This document shows, piece after piece, positions 40,236 through 49,153 of a stretch of DNA of 64,000 nt. Below the pieces are notes generated by a model. That model saw nothing but the letters and a program-made list of their open reading frames with translations. It was not told the origin of the DNA and did not search any database. The translations under genes were made by a program, and so were the position numbers. The stretch comes from Pedobacter ghigonis (GTDB lineage Bacteria > Bacteroidota > Bacteroidia > Sphingobacteriales > Sphingobacteriaceae), in NCBI RefSeq assembly GCF_903166585.1, contig NZ_CAESCM010000005.1, positions 124,001 to 188,000 on the forward strand, read 5' to 3'. Positions within the stretch are counted from its first letter, which is position 1. Each line of letters begins with the position of its first letter.

Positions 40236-40982
40236 TTAATTCCGAACTCGCACTAATTCAGCACAAAAGATTGCAGCACTCACGGCTACATTTAGCGATT
40301 CGGCTTCGCCAACACGTGGTATAGTTACCGGTTTGCTTATCTTTTGGATTACTTCGGCTGATATTCCCTTGCCTTCGTTGCCCAAAACAATCAATCCCTC
40401 ATTGCCCCATTGGGTGTGGTAAATCGATTCGCCATCTAACAAAGCACCAAAAATAGGTAAAGTATTATTAGCTAATAATGCGGGCAGATCTTCTTCGTAA
40501 ATATTTACTCTGGCCAGCGAGCCCATGGTAGCCTGTACTGTTTTGGGGTTAAAAACCTCTACACAGTCTTTTGAGCAAATGATATTGTTGAAGCCAAACC
40601 AATCGGCCGTACGGATAATGGTGCCCATGTTACCCGGATCCTGAACACCGTCTAAAACCAAAGTAAACTGTTTTTTTAAATCGTTGCTGTTTAGCGTCTT
40701 GTTTTTGGGGATATGAACGAGCGCTAAAAAACCTTGCGGGGTTTGCAGCGTACTAATCTTGTCTAATTCAGCGTTGTTTACTTCAAATAAGTTTATATTT
40801 GCGGGTAATTTGGGTAACAAATTGTATTGTTCGCTGTTATAAAATATAGTATGAATGTGGTAGCTTGACCGGAAAAACTCCTGGATGGATTTTATGCCTT
40901 CAACAATAAATAAACCATGTTCTTTACGGTACTTTTTTTGATGTAACGACTTTATAAAACTAATCTGTGATTTTGAAAGCAT
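40236..40982 (-). CDS. TrmH-family (SpoU) RNA methyltransferase
   Basis: 248 residues. An N-terminal RNA-binding part (KSLHQKKYRKEHGLFIVEGI) precedes the SPOUT knot: VLDGVQDPGNMGTIIRTADW (motif 1 with Asn/Arg), LIVLGNEGKGIS (motif 2) and IPRVGEAESLNVAVSAAIF (motif 3). It methylates 2'-O of rRNA or tRNA using SAM. The divergent TamL gene starts at 40994, so the 11-bp gap leaves little room for two promoters; overlap of regulatory regions with both ORFs is likely. Confidence 0.9.
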   Translation of the reverse strand: MLSKSQISFIKSLHQKKYRKEHGLFIVEGIKSIQEFFRSSYHIHTIFYNSEQYNLLPKLPANINLFEVNNAELDKISTLQTPQGFLALVHIPKNKTLNSNDLKKQFTLVLDGVQDPGNMGTIIRTADWFGFNNIICSKDCVEVFNPKTVQATMGSLARVNIYEEDLPALLANNTLPIFGALLDGESIYHTQWGNEGLIVLGNEGKGISAEVIQKISKPVTIPRVGEAESLNVAVSAAIFCAELVRVRN

Positions 40983-40993
40983 ACCAATACTTA

Positions 40994-43396
40994 ATGAATT
41001 TTAAACTGAAAAGTACTGCAATATTACTATTTATTATTCTTTTAATTCAAGCCTGTTCATCAACCAGGTACATTCCCGACTACCAATCGATTGTTAAAAA
41101 GGTAAGAATAGATAGCGTTGACGCCAAATTTGAAGAGCAGGCATACAATTACGTTCAGAAAGATATCAGGCCGGCATCCAAGCTGAGTATTAATGTACCT
41201 CTGTACAATTTGTTCAATACCAAAGATGGTCGCTATAAAACCAACGACATTAAACCTTTTGGTTCTCCGCCTGCAATTCTAGACAGTACCCTGGTTGAAA
41301 TTTCGAGAACACAGATTCAAAAATTTTTAAAAAGTAAAGGGTATCGTCAGGCTGAGGTTAATGCCGCCATTAATGTGGCCAATAAAAAAGCCGAAATTGT
41401 ATTCAGCGCTAAACCAGGGCCAGCCTATGTTATCCAAAGCATAAGCGATTCTATTCCCAATGTTAATATCAGAAATCTCTACGAATCGAATAAAGCAAAA
41501 ATTACCCATTTGCATAAAGGCATGCAGTATGATGAAGATTCGTTAACCTACGAAAGAGAGCAAATTTACCGGATCATGAAAGAAAACGGCTATTTCTATT
41601 TCTTAAGGCCTTACGTAACTTTCGATGTTTTTGGAGCCGAACCCAGTTCTAAAACCAATAAAATCGATTTGAATTTAAATGTAGCCGATCCGGATAATGG
41701 TAGTCATAAGCAGTTTAACATTGGTTATACGCACATGATTATTGCGCCAAACCCTGATGGATTTCCTGATTCGGTAAGGTATAAACTCAGTAAGGATACG
41801 CTAAACGGGATTATTTTTACCGATTTTTCTAAGCGGTACAGAAGAAATCCGATTGTAAGGTACGATTTTCTTAAACAAGGTGACCTGTACGACATACGCA
41901 ACGAAAACCTCACTTACGACCGTTTGTACGAGCTGAATGTTTTTAAAAATGTTAAAATAGATTATTTCAGGAGAGACAGTACTTCTAATAAAATCAATAC
42001 GGTAATTCAGCTTATTCCCCAAAAGGTAATGAGCAACCGGGTAGAGGGAGAGGTGCCCTTCAACGGCGGAACGGTTGGCTTTACCATTGGAAATACCTAT
42101 ACCAATAACAATATTTTCAGGGGTGCCGAAAGGTTCGAACTTCAGGTTAAAGGTGGTTTACAGTCCCGTATTGGCAACGGCGCTAAGGTTTTCAGCGATA
42201 TTTACCAGCGCGATTTCTCAATTAGTGCCAGTATTTCGGTGCCAAGGTTAATGATTCCGTTCTATAATCCGGTTTTAGGAGGCAATGGAATGCCGCATAC
42301 CACTTTTGCCACCAGTTACATTTATGCTTTGCAAAAAGACGTTTCTGTGCGGAGAATTTTCATCAATTCGATTACTTACGATTGGTTTGAAACCAAATCT
42401 AAACTGCACTCATTTACGCCCTTAAATTTTGAGTACCGCTTTGGAAATCTTGATCCAAATGTTGATTCCGCTACGGTAATCAATAATATTTACTATTCAA
42501 CGCTATTAAACCGGAAGGATTTAACCTTAGGTATGAAATATACCTACACGCTAAATGCCGATAAGCTAAATCAATACCGCACATTTGTGTATTTAAGGGC
42601 AGGAATGGATATTGCGGGGAACTTGTTGCAAGGAGTATCCAGGTTAACGGGTGCTAAGCACGATCCGGCCAATGGCGATCCTGCGAAGATTTTAGGTTTG
42701 CCATTTAACCAATATATGCGGCCAGAAGTAGATATTAGATGGTATAAACATCTTGGAGGAGACCGGCAGTTTATTGCGCGTTTAAATACCGGAGTAGCCT
42801 ATGCTTATGGTAACTCTGTACTAAATGGTATTCCTTTCGAAAAGCAGTTTTTTGCAGGAGGATCGAACGGGATCAGGGCCTGGCAGGCCAGAACTTTAGG
42901 CCCGGGCAATTATAATAGAGAGGTAATTGCAAGCAATGAATTGCGCAAGGCATTTTTCGGACTGGATCAATTGGGAACCATGCGGATTGAAACCAACTTT
43001 GAATACCGGTTTACCGTTGCCCGAAACTTTTTTGGTGCCACCTTAAAGGGAGCAGCCTTTCTGGATGCGGGTAACGTGTGGAGTATTCGCAAAAACGAGT
43101 CAATCAGCGCCGGAGTTCCGGAATTGGATGAACTAACCATCTTTAGGTTAAATAAACTGGCTAAACAAATTGCAATTGGCACAGGGGTTGGCTTACGCTA
43201 TGATGTGCAATATTTTGTTTTCAGGTTTGATGTTGGTTTGAAACTAAAAGATCCACAGTTTACCGGATCGGAGCAATGGGTAATTGGTAAATTTTTATCG
43301 GGTGCCCGCGATTTTAAAAACGCATATAACTTAACCCATGCTCCCGATACTTACCGCTTTTTACAATATAACTTTGGGATCGGTATGCCGTTCTAA
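40994..43396 (+). CDS. tamL: TamL-type lipidated Omp85 outer-membrane protein
   Basis: 800 residues from the Met at 40994 (MNFKLKSTAILLFIILLIQA). The lipobox LLIQACSS makes it a lipoprotein, the mark of the Bacteroidota TamA paralogue. Opening STRYIPDYQSIVKKVRID and ISRTQIQKFLKSKGYRQAEV form POTRA-like domains up to about residue 350. The C-terminal barrel has FEYRFTVARNFFGATLKGAA and the L6-like IRAWQARTLGPG, ending in GIGMPF. It inserts or exports proteins at the outer membrane, normally with a TamB-like partner, which is not next to it; the AsmA-like gene at 32072 could serve. It is convergent with the RNA ligase-like gene with no gap (stops at 43396/43397). Confidence 0.85.
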   Translation: MNFKLKSTAILLFIILLIQACSSTRYIPDYQSIVKKVRIDSVDAKFEEQAYNYVQKDIRPASKLSINVPLYNLFNTKDGRYKTNDIKPFGSPPAILDSTLVEISRTQIQKFLKSKGYRQAEVNAAINVANKKAEIVFSAKPGPAYVIQSISDSIPNVNIRNLYESNKAKITHLHKGMQYDEDSLTYEREQIYRIMKENGYFYFLRPYVTFDVFGAEPSSKTNKIDLNLNVADPDNGSHKQFNIGYTHMIIAPNPDGFPDSVRYKLSKDTLNGIIFTDFSKRYRRNPIVRYDFLKQGDLYDIRNENLTYDRLYELNVFKNVKIDYFRRDSTSNKINTVIQLIPQKVMSNRVEGEVPFNGGTVGFTIGNTYTNNNIFRGAERFELQVKGGLQSRIGNGAKVFSDIYQRDFSISASISVPRLMIPFYNPVLGGNGMPHTTFATSYIYALQKDVSVRRIFINSITYDWFETKSKLHSFTPLNFEYRFGNLDPNVDSATVINNIYYSTLLNRKDLTLGMKYTYTLNADKLNQYRTFVYLRAGMDIAGNLLQGVSRLTGAKHDPANGDPAKILGLPFNQYMRPEVDIRWYKHLGGDRQFIARLNTGVAYAYGNSVLNGIPFEKQFFAGGSNGIRAWQARTLGPGNYNREVIASNELRKAFFGLDQLGTMRIETNFEYRFTVARNFFGATLKGAAFLDAGNVWSIRKNESISAGVPELDELTIFRLNKLAKQIAIGTGVGLRYDVQYFVFRFDVGLKLKDPQFTGSEQWVIGKFLSGARDFKNAYNLTHAPDTYRFLQYNFGIGMPF

Positions 43397-43972
43397 TTAA
43401 TCGAACAGGCTAGGTATTTTAGGCTTATCGGCAACATTTTGAAAGGCAAATTCCCTATAGGGCTGCCACCTTTTATCTATGTGTTTGTAAACTGAAAAGG
43501 AAGAAACCTGAAATTCCCTTTTTAATTTGCGGTCTTTAAAATCGGTTAAAATCTCCTTAAAAACCGGAGGTTTCAGATCCCTGAAAGCCAGGGTTAAATG
43601 CGGGTTAAACTTATTGCTGTCTTTTTTATCCAGGAGCTTTAACGGGACTAATTCTTTTCTGATTTGTTTTTCGAGGTTCATGATACCCTCATTTCGTTCC
43701 ACATCGATATAAAAAGTATGTTCGGGAAAAGCATTAAAGTTTTTTAAAACCTGGTTAAAGGGACTAATGAAAGAAGCTGCTTCTAGCGCATTGAAAAACC
43801 TTTTTTCTGCTTCTTGTGATGACAGTTTTACCGGGGGATATAGCGTAATGTGTGCCGGACGTTTTAACGATTCGTGTACATTAAATTTATCCGAAATATA
43901 ATTCCTGATCTCATCAATATCTTCTACAACAGATACCGGAGGCACTAAACATACTAAAAAAAGATTTTCCAT
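43397..43972 (-). CDS. 2'-5' RNA ligase / LigT-like phosphoesterase
   Basis: 191 residues with the two HxTx motifs: HITLYPPVKLSS (about 43) and HLTLAFRDLKPP (about 123). These define the 2H phosphoesterase fold of LigT/YjcG, which opens or joins 2',3'-cyclic ends of RNA. A C-terminal segment VYKHIDKRWQPYREF is typical. Cytoplasmic. Its start lies in a gap with the membrane-protein operon, apparently with its own promoter. True substrate unknown. Confidence 0.85.
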   Translation of the reverse strand: MENLFLVCLVPPVSVVEDIDEIRNYISDKFNVHESLKRPAHITLYPPVKLSSQEAEKRFFNALEAASFISPFNQVLKNFNAFPEHTFYIDVERNEGIMNLEKQIRKELVPLKLLDKKDSNKFNPHLTLAFRDLKPPVFKEILTDFKDRKLKREFQVSSFSVYKHIDKRWQPYREFAFQNVADKPKIPSLFD

Positions 43973-44094
43973 AGCGGTAAATTTACTAAAAAAATTAGTA
44001 AAAAACCAAGCAATGGATAATGTCGTTAGAAACGACTGCTTATTAATACGCTCGTTAGAAACAAGTGTAAGAATGTTTAAGGGATTGTAAATAA

Positions 44095-44118
44095 CTGTCA
44101 GCTGGTAACAGCTGACAG
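44095..44118 (-). terminator. hairpin downstream of the patatin operon
   Basis: CTGTCAGCTG-gtaa-CAGCTGACAG is a perfect 10-bp stem 11 bp past the stop of the gene at 44129. The following TTATTT tract is weak, so termination may be partial. Confidence 0.6.
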
Positions 44119-44128
44119 CATGGATTTA

Positions 44129-44659
44129 TCAAATCAGGTTCTTTAAACCATCAAAAATACTTTCGAAAAAAGTAGAAAGGTTGAGGCCATTGCTGTGGTT
44201 AAAATACACAAATATTAAAAAGGCGATCACCACAAAAATGATGAGCTTGCGGAAAGCGAAGGCGATAATAATCAGCGCAATGGGGATAATGAAAAGCCAC
44301 AAGCTGCTAATGGCGTAGGGGCTTAAATCACTATCTTTTTTAATTACATAAACAAGTTTGCTATGGGTGCCAGAATCGTTTTGATGTTTAATGTAAACAA
44401 AGGTCGATTTATCAATGGGGAGAGGTAGTACAGCTATCCCATCATTAAACTTTAAAACCTGAGTAAAGCCACTTACGCTAAAGGTATAAATGCCATTAAT
44501 GTTTTCGTTGGGGTTATTTAACGAATCGGCGGCTATAATGGCCAGTTTGTTGTTTTTGAGCAGATTTTCTTTAACCAGAAAATTATTGATGGCAGCGGTT
44601 TGCGCCTGGCCTAAAAAACCAATTAAACATAAGGAAAGCAAGAGTAAGATTCGTTTCAT
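44129..44659 (-). CDS. exported protein with two C-terminal TM helices
   Basis: 176 residues. A signal peptide (MKRILLLLSLCLIGFLGQAQ) precedes a domain with NKLAIIAADSLNNPNENING, IYTFSVSGFTQVLKFNDGIA and TFVYIKHQNDSG. Two membrane helices end it (ISSLWLFIIPIALIIIAFAF; LIIFVVIAFLIFVYF). It starts inside the end of the patatin gene (4-base overlap ATGA), so it is translationally coupled to it. Function unknown; the pairing suggests a role with the phospholipase-Omp85 protein. Confidence 0.6.
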   Translation of the reverse strand: MKRILLLLSLCLIGFLGQAQTAAINNFLVKENLLKNNKLAIIAADSLNNPNENINGIYTFSVSGFTQVLKFNDGIAVLPLPIDKSTFVYIKHQNDSGTHSKLVYVIKKDSDLSPYAISSLWLFIIPIALIIIAFAFRKLIIFVVIAFLIFVYFNHSNGLNLSTFFESIFDGLKNLI

Positions 44660-46974
44660 TCGATAGAACGTTTATTGTAAATTAAATAACCGATATGCAA
44701 TAATACACCATTTCTTTTAACTGCATCATTATATAAATTATAACTTAAACTTACAGGCCCCAATGGAGAGTGATATACCAGGCCCGCAGTGCCCGCATAA
44801 CGGACTTTTGTAATGGCCTTTGCATATTCTACATCCTGAAAACCGTTCAGTACGTATTCTTTATGGGGTAAAAATAAATATCCTTCTAATCTAAAATCAA
44901 GATTTTTTTTCACATTGTAGATATTTTTAATGCCGCCTGCAGCATAAGTTTTAGCCCTGAATTTATCAAGGAATAACGAGCGGCTATCTTGCAGCGGATA
45001 AAATGCGGGAGCAACCAACAGCGTAGAATAATAGTTGCTGAACAAAGGCTGGTTGGAAATTACCCCTTCAACGATATAACCAAGTGTATATTTTTTGAGG
45101 TGAAGGAAGTAATTTTCCTGTCGTAGCTTAATGCTGCCCCAATGGTGAAGCTGGCTGCTGCCTGGTATTTTAACAAAACCTGGTGTGTTGCGAAGTATAT
45201 TACCTGGATTATAGTTTTCGCGCCCGGTGGTGTAATTAAAGCTGAGTGAGAAGCTTTGTCCGTTGGTGGCATATTGTTTTCGGTTAAGCGAGTTTTTCTC
45301 GAAATTTAAAGAGCCCCTGAAACCGTTAAAGGTGGTTTGATCTAACAAATCGCCAACTGCAAAAGTATTGTTGGGGCTATACCTGTCGTTATTGTTGATG
45401 AAGGTAGAATGCAGTACAATTTTGGTGTTGTAATTTAAGGGCATACCCACCATTAAATCAATTTTGCGGTCTGATTGCTCGATGTAAATCGGGCGTGGGT
45501 TTTCGATAAAAATCTGACTGGTGTTGTAGTAGTTCCAGTGGTTGTAAGTAAGTTCTCCGGCTAAAAATAAGGGTAGTTTTGTTGGGTAATCTACGCGGCC
45601 GTTAACCTGTACCGATTCGTAAAAGCGTCCTGAATAAAAACTGGTTCCAAACGTGTACGATTTACGGTTGAGGTAATTATACTCTGCACCGAGAAAAACA
45701 TTGCTGATGGGCCTTGTTGAAATGTTACCTCCCAATTCGAGTTTGAAGCTCTTTTTAGGTTGAGCCACGACTTCGAAAGTGTAACTATCTGTTGCAGGCT
45801 GATAGGAAATTTTGGGATACACCGTTTCAAAAGTCTGATCGGCTACCAGTTTGTAGTAACCGCGTTTAATGTCTTTTAAATCGAAGGTAGCTTTGTCGCT
45901 TTTAAAAAGCCGCTCCACGTATTTTTTTTGCTGGTTATTTACACCCGAAACAATGATGTTGCTAAATTTCAGGTCTGGCTTTCTGGCATTAAATTTTTCT
46001 CTCCGTCTGGCCAGTTCTTCATCGTTTACTCGGCGACTAATTAATGCTTTAATGCGTGGCATATCGGCCATGGTGGCATCGTAACCTTTTTTAATCAGTT
46101 CTGCTACCGGTGCAAAATTGGTTACGCTATAACCGGCCAAATTAGGTTGAATATAAACACCGTTTTTACCAATCATGGTCGAATCCGATTTAGACAGGAA
46201 CATATACACCAAAAACCGGTTCATTAAGCGATCGTCGATATTTTTTGGGTATTCGTTATAGGTTTTAGAAGATACATTGGCACCGATTACAAAGTCGGGT
46301 TTAAAATCCCTTTCCATCACATCGGCGGGGAAGTTGTTGTATAATCCACCATCAAACACATACTTGCCATCCAATTTAATGGGCCGGTATATAATGGGCA
46401 CGGTCATAGTTGCCCTTACGGCTTCTGCCAAACTGCCTTTATTAACCGTGATGCTTTTTTGCGAAAGTACATCGGCAACCATACAGCGGTAAGGAACAAA
46501 GAGGTTGTCGAAATTATCTTTAGAAACTGCCGAAGCCTGCGAAAACAGCTCAAGAAAGGCAAAATTCAAAGGAATATCGTTAATCAGGTTAGAACGGAAA
46601 CTAAAATGAAAGCCGGTATCGATAGCTACTTTTGCCGTTAGCATCGATGCATTTGGAGCCCTTTTTTGAAAGTAAAAAGTATAATCGCTGGTATAACGGC
46701 CGTTTACCCAGTTCTGAAAATCATTACTGAGGGCAATCTCTTCTATTTGCGAGGGACTATAGCCCGAAGCATACATAGCACCTACAATGCCACCCATCGA
46801 AGTTCCGGTGATGTAATCGATGGGGATATGGTTTTCTTCAAGTGCCTTTAGCGTACCGATATGCGCGAGGCCTTTGGCCCCCCCGCCACTAAACACAAGA
46901 CCAACCTTTTGCGCAAGTAATTGGTTACAGCACAGTACGAAGAGTATCAGCAAAAATCGTTTAAAAGTTACCAC
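44656..46974 (-). CDS. patatin-like phospholipase with Omp85 barrel
   Basis: 772 residues. After a signal (FKRFLLILFVLCCNQLLAQ) the patatin domain has VGLVFSGGGAKGLAHIGTLK (oxyanion GGG), GTSMGGIVGAMYASG (nucleophile Ser in GxSxG) and VFDGGLYNNFPADVM (Asp of the dyad). A POTRA-like domain at about 335-420 leads to a C-terminal 16-strand barrel-like half. This is the PlpD/type Vd layout, also common in Bacteroidota as surface lipases. It should cut lipids outside or at the outer membrane. It is first in a two-gene unit with the small membrane protein. Confidence 0.85.
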   Translation of the reverse strand: MVTFKRFLLILFVLCCNQLLAQKVGLVFSGGGAKGLAHIGTLKALEENHIPIDYITGTSMGGIVGAMYASGYSPSQIEEIALSNDFQNWVNGRYTSDYTFYFQKRAPNASMLTAKVAIDTGFHFSFRSNLINDIPLNFAFLELFSQASAVSKDNFDNLFVPYRCMVADVLSQKSITVNKGSLAEAVRATMTVPIIYRPIKLDGKYVFDGGLYNNFPADVMERDFKPDFVIGANVSSKTYNEYPKNIDDRLMNRFLVYMFLSKSDSTMIGKNGVYIQPNLAGYSVTNFAPVAELIKKGYDATMADMPRIKALISRRVNDEELARRREKFNARKPDLKFSNIIVSGVNNQQKKYVERLFKSDKATFDLKDIKRGYYKLVADQTFETVYPKISYQPATDSYTFEVVAQPKKSFKLELGGNISTRPISNVFLGAEYNYLNRKSYTFGTSFYSGRFYESVQVNGRVDYPTKLPLFLAGELTYNHWNYYNTSQIFIENPRPIYIEQSDRKIDLMVGMPLNYNTKIVLHSTFINNNDRYSPNNTFAVGDLLDQTTFNGFRGSLNFEKNSLNRKQYATNGQSFSLSFNYTTGRENYNPGNILRNTPGFVKIPGSSQLHHWGSIKLRQENYFLHLKKYTLGYIVEGVISNQPLFSNYYSTLLVAPAFYPLQDSRSLFLDKFRAKTYAAGGIKNIYNVKKNLDFRLEGYLFLPHKEYVLNGFQDVEYAKAITKVRYAGTAGLVYHSPLGPVSLSYNLYNDAVKRNGVLLHIGYLIYNKRSIE

Positions 46975-47000
46975 ACCTAAAAATAGGGTTTTCTTTTAAA

Positions 47001-47474
47001 TTAATTCAATATGAGGATGTTGTAGGTTAAAAATGATGCAAAACTTACCCAAAGGATATAAGGAATAAAAATCAGGCCTGCCCATTTGTCTATTTTGTAA
47101 AATGTAAGGGCGTTTATCACAATAACGATGAGCAGCAAAATAATTTCGGCCAGGGCAAAACCAATTTCATGCAGGTAAAAGAAAATGAACGACCAGGCCA
47201 GGTTTAAGATCAGCTGGATAAAGTATATAGCTACTGTGCGGGGAAAATGTAGAATGCGATCGCGTTTTATCCACACCAGGTATGCGGCAATGCCAATGAG
47301 GATGTAAAGTGTAGTCCAAACGGGGGCAAAGAGCCAGTTTGGTGGATTAAATGAAGGTTTGTTTAGTGTTGGATACCAGGTTTTAACTGATTGTGCTGTT
47401 GCCCAACCACCTAAAGCACCAACGCCTAAGGTAATGGCTATATTAATGATGAAAGCAAGAGGTTTAAATTTCAT
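47001..47474 (-). CDS. tspO: TspO/MBR-family membrane protein
   Basis: 157 residues with five membrane helices. The family features are visible: WYPTLNKPSFNPPNWLFAPV, WTTLYILIGIAAYLVWIK and LNLAWSFIFFYLHEIGFALA. TspO binds porphyrins or sterol-like ligands in the membrane and may act in haem or light stress responses. Trp residues in the loops are typical. It is a single gene, upstream of a spacer with a terminator serving the next gene. Confidence 0.88.
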   Translation of the reverse strand: MKFKPLAFIINIAITLGVGALGGWATAQSVKTWYPTLNKPSFNPPNWLFAPVWTTLYILIGIAAYLVWIKRDRILHFPRTVAIYFIQLILNLAWSFIFFYLHEIGFALAEIILLLIVIVINALTFYKIDKWAGLIFIPYILWVSFASFLTYNILILN

Positions 47475-47529
47475 GGGATAATTTTCAGTTTAAACAACAT
47501 TTAGTACTAAATGTTTCTGTTCCGGGCAT

Positions 47530-47562
47530 AAAAAAAGCCTCCGGGATTAAAACCAGGAGGCA
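47530..47562 (-). terminator. intrinsic terminator of the M16-like gene
   Basis: GCCTCC and GGAGGC form a stem enclosing a loop with gggattaaaacca (about 47537-47562), followed by a T run on the minus strand. It lies about 25 bp past the stop at 47587. Confidence 0.7.
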
Positions 47563-47586
47563 ATACTTATAATTGTTTTAGACGGC

Positions 47587-48201
47587 TTATTTTGCTAATC
47601 CATTTGTGGTGTGCTTGTTCCAGTTGCCGAAAGCATTTTTAGCAGAAGCTTTAGCTGTGCTTAACTGTACATCGCCGGCAATGGTTAAAAAGGTTTTTTC
47701 AGGAGAAATCTGGTTGTAAAAGCTTTGTACATCTGCTAATGTTAAAGCGTTGATTGATTTTTCGTTTACGGTTTGGTCGTAATCGTAATCCTGCAGTTTT
47801 AAGCTGGTAATCAGTTTTGCTTTGGCTGTGTTGAAAGTTTTCTGATCTAAAGTTGCATTTTGGATCAATGCTGCCATTTTTGCCAGGTCTTGCTCCAGGT
47901 CAGAATTGGTTGTAGCCAATTTTCCACTGTTATCTTTAAAGCTAATGTTCGCGTTTTTGGCAACACTTTCGTTCAGCACAGCATTTAATAATTCTGCCAC
48001 ACCATCTTTTTTGCCTTCAAAAGCTTTTGCATCTAAAGTAAAGCTCGAATAAGCTTTTGGCGATTTGTCATTTTCAGAAATAATGATGTTCATCCCGTTT
48101 TTAAGTTTGTAGCCAACAGGCTCTTTAAAATTCTGGGCTTTTGCATTATAAACCGATAGGAGAGCTAGCGTTGAAAGTGCAATTGTTTTAATGGTGTTCA
48201 T
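47587..48201 (-). CDS. short M16-like secreted protein without zinc motif
   Basis: 204 residues with signal peptide (MNTIKTIALSTLALLSVYNA). VGYKLKNGMNIIISENDKS and NALTLADVQSFYNQISPEKT are typical of M16 (insulinase-type) peptidases. The stretch where HxxEH should stand reads DGVAELLNAVLNES, so the metal site is missing. At this length it covers only about one half-domain of an M16 subunit. It may be a degraded or regulatory member. No full-length M16 gene is adjacent. Not necessarily a pseudogene: the frame is clean and it has its own terminator. Confidence 0.65.
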   Translation of the reverse strand: MNTIKTIALSTLALLSVYNAKAQNFKEPVGYKLKNGMNIIISENDKSPKAYSSFTLDAKAFEGKKDGVAELLNAVLNESVAKNANISFKDNSGKLATTNSDLEQDLAKMAALIQNATLDQKTFNTAKAKLITSLKLQDYDYDQTVNEKSINALTLADVQSFYNQISPEKTFLTIAGDVQLSTAKASAKNAFGNWNKHTTNGLAK

Positions 48202-48308
48202 TTTATTTTTTTTATTTTTTATGATTTACGAATTGTTTAAATGTTGAACAAAATTACGGTAGTTGGCTTTATTCGTCTATGTCCAGGCGGTAGAAAGGCA
48301 AAAAACCT

Positions 48309-48341
48309 AGACGAACGGGCGTATATACGAGACGAAACGGG
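48309..48341. promoter_or_regulatory. putative LytTR direct-repeat operator
   Basis: AGACGAACGGG (48309-48319) and AGACGAAACGGG (48330-48341) are direct repeats with starts 21 bp apart, two helical turns, as bound by LytTR dimers. An inverted relative TTCGTCTA is at 48272-48279. They lie about 110-140 bp before the LytTR gene. Confidence 0.45.
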
Positions 48342-48450
48342 AGACAGATTTCTACAAATATATATTTTATTCATTTTGTTCATTGTTTATTCGTAAAAAA
48401 TATTGCTATCGGTTATGCTTAGTTTTATTCGTGACGCTAATCTGATAGAT

Positions 48451-49146
48451 ATGAATTGTTTAATCGTTGATGACCACGAAATAGCCAGGCGTACAGTGAG
48501 CCACCTCCTGCAGATTGAACAATCGTTGAAACTCATTGCGGTATGTGAAAATGCTACCGAAGCCTACCGTAATCTCGCTATTCACAAAATAGACTTACTG
48601 TTGCTCGATATCGAAATGCCAGGCATATCGGGTATTGAACTGGTTAAAGGTTTGGGAGAGACAAGACCGCTGATCATATTTATTAGCGCGAAGAAAGATT
48701 ATGCAGCTGCAGCGTTTGATTTAAACGTTGTCGATTTTATTACCAAACCCGTAACACCCGACCGCTTTTTAATGGCGATTAATAAAGCAAAGGAGATTTA
48801 CAATGTTAGTAACCTGCTTTTAGATAATAGGCAGGATGATTTTGTTTTTATCCGTGATGCCGGCTTGATCAGGCGTTTGAACCTTGATGAAATTAATTAT
48901 CTCGAAGCAAAAGGCGATTACGTAAAGATTTATCAGAATGAAAAAACCTACGCTGTTCGTTCTTCATTAAAATCAATCGAAGAAAAACTGCCGGGTAAAA
49001 CTTTTATTCGGGTGCACCGCTCATTTATTGTTAACATTGGAAGAATAGACACGATGGAGGGCAATACTTTGGTTATGCATAAAAATTTTGTGCCGATAGC
49101 TGATGCTTATAAAACCATTTTGAATAATAGAATGCAAATACTTTAA
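48451..49146 (+). CDS. LytTR-family response regulator
   Basis: 231 residues from the Met at 48451 (MNCLIVDDHEIARRTVS); 16 more codons from a TTG at 48403 are possible. The receiver domain has the acidic pair (IVDDHE), the phospho-Asp in LLLDIEMPGISGIELVK, Ser of IFISAKKDYAAAAFD and Lys of DFITKPVTPDRF. The LytTR DNA-binding domain is seen in INYLEAKGDYVKIYQNEKTY, then VRSSLKSIEEKLPGKTFIRV and HRSFIVNIGRID. It binds direct repeats and controls nearby genes; candidate repeats lie upstream. No histidine kinase gene is adjacent. Confidence 0.88.
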   Translation: MNCLIVDDHEIARRTVSHLLQIEQSLKLIAVCENATEAYRNLAIHKIDLLLLDIEMPGISGIELVKGLGETRPLIIFISAKKDYAAAAFDLNVVDFITKPVTPDRFLMAINKAKEIYNVSNLLLDNRQDDFVFIRDAGLIRRLNLDEINYLEAKGDYVKIYQNEKTYAVRSSLKSIEEKLPGKTFIRVHRSFIVNIGRIDTMEGNTLVMHKNFVPIADAYKTILNNRMQIL

Positions 49147-49153
49147 AAAGCCA

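Noticed and set aside
48403..48450. Upstream TTG start of the LytTR regulator
   Set aside because: The receiver domain begins naturally at the Met at 48451; the extension has no conserved pattern.
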